A DNA stretch of 14,612 nucleotides. It comes from Candidatus Uhrbacteria bacterium CG_4_9_14_3_um_filter_36_7 (lineage in GTDB: Bacteria; Patescibacteriota; Patescibacteriia; UBA9934; GWF2-40-263). The notes under the pieces were generated by a model, which saw only the letters and a list, made by a program, of their open reading frames with translations, searched no databases and was not told the origin of the DNA. Location of the stretch: contig PFWS01000017.1 in NCBI GenBank assembly GCA_002791255.1, positions 1 through 14,612 on the forward strand. The letters are read 5' to 3'. The position numbers and the translations under genes were made by a program. Positions 6,825 to 14,612 of this stretch are shown here, one piece after another; the first letter of the stretch is position 1; every line of letters starts with the position of its first letter.

Positions 6825-6835
6825 ATGTGATATAT
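6816..6835. promoter_or_regulatory. Inverted repeat over the HTH-murA start, candidate operator
   Basis: ATATATCA, a 4-base centre TATG, then TGATATAT: a perfect 8-bp inverted repeat covering the predicted -10 box and the first two bases of the ATG at 6834. XRE-type repressors usually bind short dyads of about this size, and the downstream gene encodes an XRE-type HTH, so autoregulation is plausible. The AT-rich composition weakens the case. Confidence 0.4.
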
Positions 6836-8357
6836 GAAAAATTTATCATCAAATACCCAAGAGAAAATTGGTTTTTTTATTAAACATTTACGAGAAGAGC
6901 GTGGGCTTACCCAAGAGATATTTGCGAGAGAACTTGAGACATCTCAATCCGCGGTTGCTCGAATGGAAGCCGGAAAACAAAATTTTACTACCAATGAGCT
7001 TTTGAAAATGAGCAAATTTTTTAATCGTAAAATTTTAAGCCTTTCGGAATCTTTAGATTTTGAAATTAAAGGAGGAAAAAAACTTTCAGGAAGCATTACC
7101 ACTAATTTTTCTAAAAATGGTTCAGTTGTTCTTTTGTGTGCCGCTCTTTTAAATCGAAACAAAACTACTCTTCATGGAATTTCGCGTATTGAAGAAGTTA
7201 ATCGATTGATGGAACTTATGCAGAGTTTAGGGGTTTCTATCAAATGGATTGCAAAAAATAGTCTTGAAATTATTCCACCTAAAATATTAGATTTTAAAAA
7301 TCTTGATCATGGGGCCGCTTCAAAGATTCGTTCAAGCCTCATGCTTGTTGGTCCATCTGCCCACTGGCAACCTCTTTTTCATTTACCTCATGCAGGTGGG
7401 TGCAAAATGGGGCATCGCACAATTGCTGCTCATCGTTATGGCCTTGAAAAATTAGGGGTGAAAATTTCCACAAAAGATCAATATTACGAAATTACAACAA
7501 AGAAATTAAAACCAGCAGATATTGTCATGTATGAAGCAGGAGATACAGCAGCAAATAATATTCTTATGGCAAGTGCTCTTATTCCAGGGATCACAACTAT
7601 TCGTTTTGCTCCCCCAAATTATCAAGTTCAAGAGCTTTGCTTTTTTTTAGAGAAAATGGGGGTGAAGATTGATGGGATTGGAACCACAACTTTACGTATC
7701 CACGGAATTAAATCATTTAATGAACCATTAGAATATCATAATAGTGAAGATCCGATTGAATCAATGATGTTTATTTCTGTTGCGGCTTCAACAGGGTCAG
7801 AACTTACTATTAAACGTTGTCCAATTGATTTTCTTTCGGTTGAACTTTTAAAATTGGAAAAAATGGGGCTCAAATTTGATAGTTCTTCTAGATATAAATC
7901 ATATAATGGTCGCACAGATCTTGTTGATCTTATTGTGCATCCTTCTAAGCTAAAAGCTTTAACCGATAAAATTCATCCATTACCATATCCTGGAATAAAT
8001 TCGGACAATCTTCCATTTTTTGTTCCGATTGCCACTCAAGCTGAAGGGACAACCCTGATTCATGATTGGATGTGGGAAAATCGCGCTATTTATTTTACTG
8101 AGCTTAATCGTTTGGGGGCACAAGTGGTCTTAGCTGATCCCCATCGAGTGTTTGTTACTGGAAAGACAACATTAAAAGCTGGACAGGTAGTTTGTCCACC
8201 AGCGCTTCGACCTGCGATGATTATTTTGATAGCTATGCTTGCTGCTTCAGGAACGTCTATTCTACGCAATGTTTATTCGATCAATCGGGGTTATGAGGAA
8301 ATTGCCGCCCGGTTAAATTCGATTGGAGCACAAATTCGCGTACTTGAGGGAGTGTAA
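6834..8357 (+). CDS. murA: MurA-type UDP-GlcNAc 1-carboxyvinyltransferase with N-terminal XRE HTH domain
   Basis: MurA catalyses the first committed step of peptidoglycan synthesis, transferring enolpyruvate from PEP to UDP-N-acetylglucosamine in the cytoplasm. The 507-residue product has an extra N-terminal domain: about residues 13-63 are an XRE/Cro-type HTH (LREERGLTQEIFARELETSQ, then VARMEAGKQNF). The EPSP-synthase/MurA fold follows from about residue 77. Key MurA residues look kept: K94-N95 in NFSKNGSV, R166, catalytic C190 in AGGCKMGHR with R195, D391 in YPGINSDNL, and R459 in PPALRPAM, followed by the typical INRGYEEIAARLNSIGA. The usual DRIE segment reads DPIE, so one Arg is replaced by Pro. 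Ordinary MurA has about 420 residues; the surplus is the HTH. The gene stands alone between divergent and convergent neighbours. The domain may act as an autoregulator or sensor (inference); a MurA paralogue turned regulator is the alternative. Confidence 0.85.
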   Translation: MKNLSSNTQEKIGFFIKHLREERGLTQEIFARELETSQSAVARMEAGKQNFTTNELLKMSKFFNRKILSLSESLDFEIKGGKKLSGSITTNFSKNGSVVLLCAALLNRNKTTLHGISRIEEVNRLMELMQSLGVSIKWIAKNSLEIIPPKILDFKNLDHGAASKIRSSLMLVGPSAHWQPLFHLPHAGGCKMGHRTIAAHRYGLEKLGVKISTKDQYYEITTKKLKPADIVMYEAGDTAANNILMASALIPGITTIRFAPPNYQVQELCFFLEKMGVKIDGIGTTTLRIHGIKSFNEPLEYHNSEDPIESMMFISVAASTGSELTIKRCPIDFLSVELLKLEKMGLKFDSSSRYKSYNGRTDLVDLIVHPSKLKALTDKIHPLPYPGINSDNLPFFVPIATQAEGTTLIHDWMWENRAIYFTELNRLGAQVVLADPHRVFVTGKTTLKAGQVVCPPALRPAMIILIAMLAASGTSILRNVYSINRGYEEIAARLNSIGAQIRVLEGV

Positions 8358-8361
8358 AGAT

Positions 8362-9591
8362 TTAAATTTGGCAACGATTTTTATGTGGTTTTATAGGCAC
8401 AGCAAAATTAGGTAGAGGAGAATGGTATTTTTGCAAGAGAAGTTTATAAATCAACCATGTAAATAAAAGAAGTAGAGCTCCAGTGGTTAAGGTAAAAGAC
8501 GGGCCAATAAAAGGGAAGAGCACTCCAGCCATTATAGGGCCAACCGCCCATCCAAAATCATGAAAGAGATTAATTGTGCCTGCTAGTAGTCCATCATGAG
8601 CGTGTTCTTTATTGAGTGTATAAAGCCAGGACCATAAAGCAATACTTGCCATTTCATCTCCAGTCGTTGCGAAAAATCCAAATAAAAGGAAAAACCATCC
8701 AAATTGGAAACTTAACAAAAAAGCACAAATGGTAAAAAGAAGAAGCCCCACAGATACAAGTCGGCGTTTACTCGTTCGATCAGTTAATTTTCCAAGAAAC
8801 AGTCCTAATAAGACAACCGTGAAATCGAAAATTCCCAAACCAAGACTCATTATCTCAGCCGAACTTCCACGAGCTATAAGTAAAGGAACCACAAACCAAA
8901 CCATTCCATAAAAAGTGGATGAAGTAAAACCAAGCAAAAGAAGCATGGTGCTAGCCGGATTAAGTTGTTTGATAAAACCAAGCGTTTTAAAAATAGTATG
9001 TCGACGAATATAATGTGAATGTGTTGGTAATTTTAATGCTTGCTTTTGAATAGATTGTTTTTCTTTTGGAGCAAAATAAAGAAAAATAAGAGATATAAGC
9101 AGGGAAACAGTAATGATTCCACCAAGAATGGATGGAGAAAACATGAGTGTTATGCCAAGCAAAATTGTTGCTATAACTCCCCCAATTGAACAAAAAACAT
9201 CTCGTAGTGACATAAAAGTTCCAGCCTGTTTTTTTAATGCCCAAGAAAGACTATAGGCATTAATACCTGGATCAAAAAAAAGCCATCCAAACGAGGCAAG
9301 AAGAAGGGAGAGAATATAGATAGGGGTATTAAACGGAAAAAGAAGCATGCCTCCGGCAAGAATAAAAACAATAGTTGTTAAGGTGAGCAGACGATGATAG
9401 CCATATCGATCAAGCAGGTATCCAGCAGGTACATCAAGAATGGTCTGAATAAAGGAAGCTGTTCCTATAAGAAGTCCTACCATTGGTAAGGGAAGAACAC
9501 GTTCTCCGAGTGGAGCAATAGCTCCATAGTGTAAAACCGCAGCTATTTTAAAAAAGAGTAAAAATATCCAAAAAGGAATAAATTGTTTCAT
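8362..9591 (-). CDS. Major facilitator superfamily (MFS) transporter
   Basis: 409-residue integral membrane protein with about twelve hydrophobic segments in two halves, the layout of MFS secondary transporters. The loop between helices 2 and 3 carries the MFS motif A form GYLLDRYGYHRLL (about residues 57-69), and the equivalent loop in the second half reads GKLTDRTSKRRL. No signal peptide is cleaved; the first helix begins near residue 5. Its ATG overlaps the stop of the DUF11-like gene (ATGA, 9588-9591), indicating translational coupling in the minus-strand cluster. It is the last gene of that run and ends 4 bases from the convergent murA stop, with no visible terminator between them. The substrate cannot be inferred from sequence. 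Co-location with surface genes might suggest export of an envelope precursor or efflux, but this is weak. Confidence 0.85.
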   Translation of the reverse strand: MKQFIPFWIFLLFFKIAAVLHYGAIAPLGERVLPLPMVGLLIGTASFIQTILDVPAGYLLDRYGYHRLLTLTTIVFILAGGMLLFPFNTPIYILSLLLASFGWLFFDPGINAYSLSWALKKQAGTFMSLRDVFCSIGGVIATILLGITLMFSPSILGGIITVSLLISLIFLYFAPKEKQSIQKQALKLPTHSHYIRRHTIFKTLGFIKQLNPASTMLLLLGFTSSTFYGMVWFVVPLLIARGSSAEIMSLGLGIFDFTVVLLGLFLGKLTDRTSKRRLVSVGLLLFTICAFLLSFQFGWFFLLFGFFATTGDEMASIALWSWLYTLNKEHAHDGLLAGTINLFHDFGWAVGPIMAGVLFPFIGPSFTLTTGALLLLFTWLIYKLLLQKYHSPLPNFAVPIKPHKNRCQI

Positions 9592-11468
9592 AATGTCTCA
9601 TTTGCCATCACAACCCCGTTTGATGAAGCAAAAGGATCATCGGGTAATTCACTAGTAAGTAATGGTAAAGAAACATGAATGGTATCTTGGGTAACAGAAT
9701 CTTTTATTTCAAATGCTGTGGGATTTGTTAGTTTTATAAATTTTCCAATATCTGACTCTGTTGGTGTGATGCTAATATCAAACCAAGCTTGAATAGAATC
9801 TGATGTCTTAGAAATTTCTGGAATAAACCAGGTTACCATACGTGTTGTTTCATCAAAACGTATAATTCCTTGATCACTAATTGATCGGTCTTCCCAAACA
9901 ATAGTTTTAGGAAGGCTTGTGGTAATCGATCCGTTTTCAAGATCGTGTAATTGATTATGAATATTCCAAAATACACGATAGGTTGTTTTTTTTCCAACTA
10001 CAGGAGGAAGTGGTCCAGATCCAACAGCCACTCCATCATCATTGAAATATCGAATCATTGATGTAAATGATGTGTCTGAATTAATCTGAATTTGAAGAGG
10101 AGTTCCTTCGATGGTGTGTTTTATTTGACTATCTTTAATAGGTTTAAGGCTTGCAGCAAATTGAATGGTAAATAAATCTGACATATTTTCAATAATCGTA
10201 GGGGTGATCGGGATCATTATATCAAGGATACCACTCTCTCCTGGATTGAGGATTGATAAATTTGAGATGTTTTTTTCATCCCATTCAATACGGTTATCTT
10301 CAAATAGACCGCCTTCAAGATCAGCTTCTTTGAAGTTAAGAGGAAGTTTTCCATTTTCAGTTTGGAAAGTAAGCCAAAGCACCACATTCTCCAATGGTTC
10401 ACTTCCTGTGTTTTTATAATCAAGGGAAATACGTAATCGATCAGATAGCGCAACTGTTTGATTAGTATTTGAACCATTAGCAATAAGATGAAGGAGTAAA
10501 TTACCACCGAGTAGTTCAGTATTCCATTCGGTTTGAGCTTGTGAAAGAAAGTTTTCTTTTGCATCAACAAAACCTACCTCTGCAATTAAAGGAATAGACC
10601 CAGTTGCTTCACTTGCAAATGTTCCTGTGAGCACATATGACATAGTTTGGTTTGAATTTAGCCATTCTATATCCCAAAAAGATGTATTATTTTGTGTTGG
10701 GGCAGGGCTTAGTTCTTCAATAAAAAAATCTGAAGGGGTTTTTAAGTAAAGGCGCAAATTTTTAACTTGATGTTCACTTATATTTTGGACGGTAATGGTA
10801 TAAGAGATTTTATCTCCTGGGATGGTTTTTTCCGGACCACTAAGAGCCAATTTAACAACAGACTCAGTTAGATAAAGAGGTACTGTGGTAATATCTTGAA
10901 AGTCTGAATTCATATTTGCCGGACGATAGGTTGAAAGAATTTGCATAGAAGCCGTGCTTGGAATGGATAGATAAGGTATGCCCCAAATTTCGATTACCCC
11001 ATTTGAAGATGGTGAGAGTGACCCAATAGTCCAAGTAAAAGGTTCGGTTGGTTTTGGTAAACTTTCGGTAAAGACAAAACCTTGGGGAAAATGAGCGGTT
11101 AATTGCACGGCTGCCAAAGATTGTTTTGAAGTATTTGCATAACGAACACGATAGAGATTGGGTTCACCTGTACGAATCGCTTGAGGTGCTTCAACTTCTA
11201 TTTGAAGAGATGGGTTTGTATTACTATATGGATGCCAATAAAATAGAAAACCAATTCCAATTACAAACACTAAAAGGAGCAAAATACTCATGCGAATTAA
11301 AATCGCGGTAAGTAAAGATTTTCGCTGATATTCAAGTTTTGTTAAATCAGGAATACGGCCATCCCGGCCATGATATATAACTCTAAGTTCACGCTCAATA
11401 TCTTTTATTGGGCGTCTGCGTTTACGTTTTAATGGTAAGGAAAAACCCATAGGAACAAATCTTATCAC
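9588..11468 (-). CDS. Membrane-anchored surface protein with DUF11-like Ig-fold repeats
   Basis: 626-residue protein. Residues 1-52 are basic and cytoplasmic (KRKRRRPIKDIER), residues about 53-78 form one transmembrane helix (ILLLLVFVIGIGFLFYW), and the rest should lie outside the cell. The outer part consists of about four successive beta-rich segments (near residues 85-185, 205-305, 325-440 and 470-605). Each has the conserved-repeat pattern of DUF11/CARDB-type Ig-like domains, for example YRVRYANTSKQSLAAVQLT and YTITVQNISEHQVKNLRLYL. No sortase motif is seen; the N-terminal helix would anchor it. The start is GTG at 11468, overlapping the DUF4012 stop by 4 bases (GTGA); an ATG six codons later is an alternative. 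The stop overlaps the MFS start. A role in surface structure or attachment is inferred from architecture and neighbours only. Confidence 0.75.
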   Translation of the reverse strand: MIRFVPMGFSLPLKRKRRRPIKDIERELRVIYHGRDGRIPDLTKLEYQRKSLLTAILIRMSILLLLVFVIGIGFLFYWHPYSNTNPSLQIEVEAPQAIRTGEPNLYRVRYANTSKQSLAAVQLTAHFPQGFVFTESLPKPTEPFTWTIGSLSPSSNGVIEIWGIPYLSIPSTASMQILSTYRPANMNSDFQDITTVPLYLTESVVKLALSGPEKTIPGDKISYTITVQNISEHQVKNLRLYLKTPSDFFIEELSPAPTQNNTSFWDIEWLNSNQTMSYVLTGTFASEATGSIPLIAEVGFVDAKENFLSQAQTEWNTELLGGNLLLHLIANGSNTNQTVALSDRLRISLDYKNTGSEPLENVVLWLTFQTENGKLPLNFKEADLEGGLFEDNRIEWDEKNISNLSILNPGESGILDIMIPITPTIIENMSDLFTIQFAASLKPIKDSQIKHTIEGTPLQIQINSDTSFTSMIRYFNDDGVAVGSGPLPPVVGKKTTYRVFWNIHNQLHDLENGSITTSLPKTIVWEDRSISDQGIIRFDETTRMVTWFIPEISKTSDSIQAWFDISITPTESDIGKFIKLTNPTAFEIKDSVTQDTIHVSLPLLTSELPDDPFASSNGVVMANETL

Positions 11469-13996
11469 GTTTCGTCTTCAAAGATAAGATAATAAAAATG
11501 ATCAGTTTTATTAGAAAATAGAGTAGATTCATTTACTAAGCCTGATGATTCAATTATGTCTTGGTTTGGTGGCAAATGAACCATAACAGATGTATTTCGA
11601 TCAAGGATCCCAGGTTGTTTTTGAATAAATAATTGATATATTTGTTTTGATTCAATACCGATTGCTTGAGTTAATTTTTGCATCCACGAATTTGATTGAT
11701 GATGAATTGAAAACGGAAGTTGATATACAAATGTAACTGTTTTTGTTTCTCCTGGCTTGGTTTGGACCCAATGACCAAAAACCGTTTTTCCAAATTCTTC
11801 GCTGATGGTTACTCCACTATTTGCATCAATGCGCGCATAATGCTCGGTTGAAAAGATATCCGTATCTTGTTTCCAATTAGGTTCTGGTGTTTCAAAAAGA
11901 TCCTCATCTGGAGGAGTGAATCCATCTGCATGCATAAGCTGACTTCCTTTTGGAACATAAACTCGCATATAATCAACATTGTTTACTCCTGTAAATAAGC
12001 TGCCAGAAATACCCGCGTGTTTGCGTGTAATTTTTAGGGTGTTAATTATTTCTCCTGTTTTTGAAATATCAATAGAAAGATTTATTTCTTGATCAATCAC
12101 TCCATCGGTTTTTTGCCCACCTATATTTGAATCAACTACTAATAAATAATCTCCGTTTGTGGGTTGAATTTGTCCGTCCCAGCGTAAATCGTGAATAACT
12201 TTTTGTTTTTGAGGATCAATAAAATAGAGTTGAATATCTTTTTCTTTAAGCCCCTTACGCATTTGATTAAAAAGTGGAATTAGTTTTTCAAGTGGGGCTT
12301 GTTTTATCGACGTCAACAAACACGGAGCGAGTTTTCCAAGAAATGCTTTTGGGCCAGGTTTTTCTGAAGAGGAATTATTTTCATATATTTTATAATCTAT
12401 TTCCGCTATTTTTTGTGATTCAAGGATAAAATTTTCAGCTGTAAATGTTCGCTCATAAGAAGAAAGCTTAACTGGTCCAATAATAGAAAGTAGATCAGCA
12501 ACAAAACTTGCATTAATGGCTATCACTCCATCAACTGTTGATTGTCCACTTGCTTGATAGAATTCAAGCATTTTTCGAGCAGAAGTGGGGAAATCAACAA
12601 ACCAATTTACATCCTGAAATTCAAAACGAGGATTAATAAGTTGAAGTGGTTTAGGAGCAATAGTAAAAGTTTGCAGGCTTCCTTGAAGGTCATAAGTACC
12701 ACCTGCGGGGAAATACAAATCAACCACTTCTCCTTGATCAATAGCTATCTCGGCAAAGCTTCCAAGAAAACCACCTGTTGGTCGAATTTCCATATTATTT
12801 TGAAAGACAACAAGATAACGTTGTTTTTCCTTGCTTCCAAGCAAATCCTCAAGCACATGAGAAACTGTGAGGAATTCATGCATGGCGCTTTCAAGAATTG
12901 GCAGAGACTTTTGAATTTCTTCAAATGTTTCTTGATAAGCAACAGGAACATGTTTTTTTTCTACATGATTTAAATGATTTTTGGCTTGAATTAAATCTGG
13001 AAGAAGTATTGATAGTTGACTTGAGAACAAATTGAGTTTTTGAGTAAGAGTAAGATCAGGATAATCAGCTATTGTTTTTAAGATTGATGTGATATTTGTA
13101 CCAACCCGACTTAACAAAGTTCCGGCTAAAAGAAGTTCTTGACCTGTTTTGTAGGTTTCTTTTGTAGAAGGAAACCAAGAAAGCAGAAAGGCAGTTGATT
13201 GGTTTAATTTAGCTAATGTTTTTTGTGCTCCATCAAATGTTTGAGATGCTTCAAAAAAGGCGGATGTGGCTGAATCGTGTTTTTGGTTAAGTAATGCTGA
13301 TGTAGCTTCGTATACGTGTGAGAAGGCTTCAAGACTCTGTTTTTCAATGGAAACTTGTTGAGAGGAGAGTTCTTTAAGATTACCAATAGCATGCAAGGGA
13401 AGAACAAAAGCAAATGAAAAAAGAAGAAATATTCCAACTGCTCGTTGCCAACCAATTGGAAGGATTTCTTTTTTTGTCTGCCTTTGCAGACGCTCTTGTA
13501 CACAGGAAATAAGATTCATCCCAAGATTTCGGGATTGTTTATGAGACTCTATTGGTTTGACCAATTGTTGACGATATTTTGTGGAAGCTGTGGGAGTATT
13601 ATTTTTTTCAAGTAATTGAGAAAGAATTTCTTGTTTTTCTAGATGTAAGGAATTTTTTTGAGAAATTTGTGATAAAGATTCATTAAAATTTTCATGTTTA
13701 CAAGGAAGAAAGTTAAAAACCGGATCTGTTGATTTACTTGAGGCAAGGTCAAGATTTTGAGATGGTTTTTGAAGCTCAAGAAGAAACGGAGAGAGGTGTT
13801 GTTGTTTTGAAATATGAATAGGCAAGGATTTTGGTGTACCTATAGATCGATTGGGAAGCAAACCATAAAAAATCAGATGAGCAGGAATAGATGAATCATA
13901 TAAATAAGTAACACAGACGGCTTTTTTACGTCGATAAATTGGATGTTTTTTGATATTCTTTTTTATTGATCGTTTATTTGACCCCTCCTGTTTCAT
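11465..13996 (-). CDS. DUF4012-family membrane protein
   Basis: 843-residue protein containing the DUF4012 domain (about residues 388-640), recognised by YLVVFQNNMEIRPTGGFLGS followed by EIAIDQGEVVDLY and the DGVIAINASFVADLL segment. The N-terminal ~180 residues are hydrophilic and basic. A single transmembrane helix follows (about 184-203, AVGIFLLFSFAFVLPLHAIG), then a long helical region (about 205-385) and the extracellular DUF4012 and C-terminal beta-rich part. DUF4012 proteins have no established biochemical function; they are frequent in CPR and some Gram-positive genomes near polysaccharide or cell-surface genes, as here beside a GT4 glycosyltransferase. The ATG at 13996 lies inside the end of the glycosyltransferase gene (23-base overlap), and its TGA overlaps the next gene's GTG. 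A Shine-Dalgarno-like AGGAGGGG lies after the ATG, not before it, and no suitable later start fits. Confidence 0.85.
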   Translation of the reverse strand: MKQEGSNKRSIKKNIKKHPIYRRKKAVCVTYLYDSSIPAHLIFYGLLPNRSIGTPKSLPIHISKQQHLSPFLLELQKPSQNLDLASSKSTDPVFNFLPCKHENFNESLSQISQKNSLHLEKQEILSQLLEKNNTPTASTKYRQQLVKPIESHKQSRNLGMNLISCVQERLQRQTKKEILPIGWQRAVGIFLLFSFAFVLPLHAIGNLKELSSQQVSIEKQSLEAFSHVYEATSALLNQKHDSATSAFFEASQTFDGAQKTLAKLNQSTAFLLSWFPSTKETYKTGQELLLAGTLLSRVGTNITSILKTIADYPDLTLTQKLNLFSSQLSILLPDLIQAKNHLNHVEKKHVPVAYQETFEEIQKSLPILESAMHEFLTVSHVLEDLLGSKEKQRYLVVFQNNMEIRPTGGFLGSFAEIAIDQGEVVDLYFPAGGTYDLQGSLQTFTIAPKPLQLINPRFEFQDVNWFVDFPTSARKMLEFYQASGQSTVDGVIAINASFVADLLSIIGPVKLSSYERTFTAENFILESQKIAEIDYKIYENNSSSEKPGPKAFLGKLAPCLLTSIKQAPLEKLIPLFNQMRKGLKEKDIQLYFIDPQKQKVIHDLRWDGQIQPTNGDYLLVVDSNIGGQKTDGVIDQEINLSIDISKTGEIINTLKITRKHAGISGSLFTGVNNVDYMRVYVPKGSQLMHADGFTPPDEDLFETPEPNWKQDTDIFSTEHYARIDANSGVTISEEFGKTVFGHWVQTKPGETKTVTFVYQLPFSIHHQSNSWMQKLTQAIGIESKQIYQLFIQKQPGILDRNTSVMVHLPPNQDIIESSGLVNESTLFSNKTDHFYYLIFEDET

Positions 13997-14612
13997 AAAG
14001 ATCTAGTATATTTTTGGTCATGGTATCCCAGGAATATTTTTTTATTTGATTATAACCTTTTTCTTTAAGTTTATCTCGTAAAGATGTATTGGTTATAAGG
14101 GAAGAAAGAACATCGGCAATAGCTCGTGGATCATCTGGATCAAAATAAAGAGCAGCATCTGCAAGAACTTCTGGCAAGGATGTTTTATTTGAAGCAGCAA
14201 CCGGGATACCATAGCTCATTGCTTCAAGTGGTGGAAGGCCAAAGCCTTCTGCAAATGATGGTTGAATATACATAAGAGCATGAGTAAATAAACTCGCTAC
14301 AAGCTGATCATCCGGACTTGGAATAAAAATAACTTGTTTGGATGTGAGACCCATTTTTTTTTGTTCTTCCTGTATTCGCGCATAAAATAAATCATTTGGA
14401 CCAGAAAGAACTAGGGCAATATCTGGATATTTTTTTGAAAAAATGGCATAAGCATTTAACAACCCTTTTAAATTTTTATGAGGGTATGCATTCCCAATAT
14501 AAAGTAAATACGGAGTTTGAATCGAATGAGGAAGCATTTTTATTGATGTTGTTTTATTAAAATAGGTAATCCCTTCATAAATTCGGTGTATTTTTTTGGC
14601 AGATACACGAGG
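13974..14612 (-). CDS. GT4-type glycosyltransferase, C-terminal part (5' end outside window)
   Basis: The frame is open up to the right edge: upstream of the ATG at 14537 it continues as VSAKKIHRIYEGITYFNKTT and beyond, so that Met is internal and the gene's start lies beyond 14612. What is seen is the C-terminal Rossmann half of a GT-B fold enzyme of family GT4. YLLYIGNAYPHKNLKGLL resembles the linker to the nucleotide-sugar domain, and EGFGLPPLEAMSYGIPVAAS is the E-x7-E motif that binds the sugar donor, followed by FDPDDPRAIADVL. Such enzymes move a sugar from a nucleotide-sugar donor to a lipid or glycan acceptor at the inner face of the membrane, usually for surface polysaccharide. Donor and acceptor are unknown. 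It is the first gene seen of the minus-strand surface cluster and overlaps the DUF4012 gene by 23 bases. Confidence 0.9.
   Translation of the reverse strand, partial: PRVSAKKIHRIYEGITYFNKTTSIKMLPHSIQTPYLLYIGNAYPHKNLKGLLNAYAIFSKKYPDIALVLSGPNDLFYARIQEEQKKMGLTSKQVIFIPSPDDQLVASLFTHALMYIQPSFAEGFGLPPLEAMSYGIPVAASNKTSLPEVLADAALYFDPDDPRAIADVLSSLITNTSLRDKLKEKGYNQIKKYSWDTMTKNILDLYETGGVK

Noticed and set aside
8340..8380. Terminator between the convergent murA and MFS genes
   Set aside because: The spacer is 4 bases and the surrounding sequence holds no stable hairpin with a T-tract.
12542..12973. 143-codon plus-strand open frame
   Set aside because: It lies wholly antisense to the DUF4012 gene, has no recognisable domain, and arises from the AT-rich composition.
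13982..13989. Shine-Dalgarno-like AGGAGGGG on the minus strand
   Set aside because: It lies inside the DUF4012 coding sequence just after its ATG (codons CAG GAG GGG), and no ATG, GTG or TTG follows at a usable distance in frame.

Overview
The window looks like chromosomal DNA from a small-genome, AT-rich bacterium, most likely a member of the Candidate Phyla Radiation (Ca. Patescibacteria). The reasons are an isoleucyl-tRNA synthetase of the archaeal/eukaryotic-like type, a DUF4012 surface protein next to a DUF11-like surface protein and a GT4 glycosyltransferase, short or overlapping gene junctions, and almost no Shine-Dalgarno sequences. The lineage is an inference from gene content. TGA is used as a normal stop in at least three genes, which argues against the UGA=Gly lineages (Gracilibacteria/Absconditabacteria).

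Layout. (1) Bases 1-5975, plus strand: 3' end of ileS, a degenerate DHH-type phosphoesterase-like gene, an HD-domain gene, ruvA, a FemAB-type peptidyltransferase gene, a tRNA-Arg(CCG) and fpg/mutM. The first five genes are separated by only 3-7 bases and look co-transcribed. (2) Bases 5976-6833: a small minus-strand accessory module made of a DUF5320-like Cys/Gly-rich miniprotein and, downstream, a DUF134-family HTH regulator whose frame is broken at a run of seven A's. A perfect 15-bp hairpin lies between them, and a divergent promoter region follows. (3) Bases 6834-8357, plus strand: MurA (UDP-GlcNAc enolpyruvyl transferase) fused to an N-terminal XRE-type HTH, with a perfect 8-bp inverted repeat covering its start codon. 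(4) Bases 8362-14612, minus strand: a four-gene surface cluster read as GT4 glycosyltransferase (cut by the window edge), DUF4012 membrane protein, DUF11-like surface protein and MFS transporter. Every junction in this cluster overlaps.

How the parts fit: region 1 combines translation (IleRS, tRNA-Arg), recombination/repair (RuvA, Fpg) and cell wall cross-bridging (FemAB) with a DHH/HD pair whose substrate is unknown. The wall theme continues with MurA, the first committed step of peptidoglycan synthesis, which here carries its own DNA-binding domain. Region 4 probably builds or anchors an envelope structure. The most unusual items are the HTH-MurA fusion with its candidate operator, the DUF134 gene with a slippery A_AAA_AAA directly before an in-frame stop, and the DHH-like/HD pair with D-to-E changes in the DHH motifs. 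No phage genes, insertion sequences or CRISPR arrays were seen.
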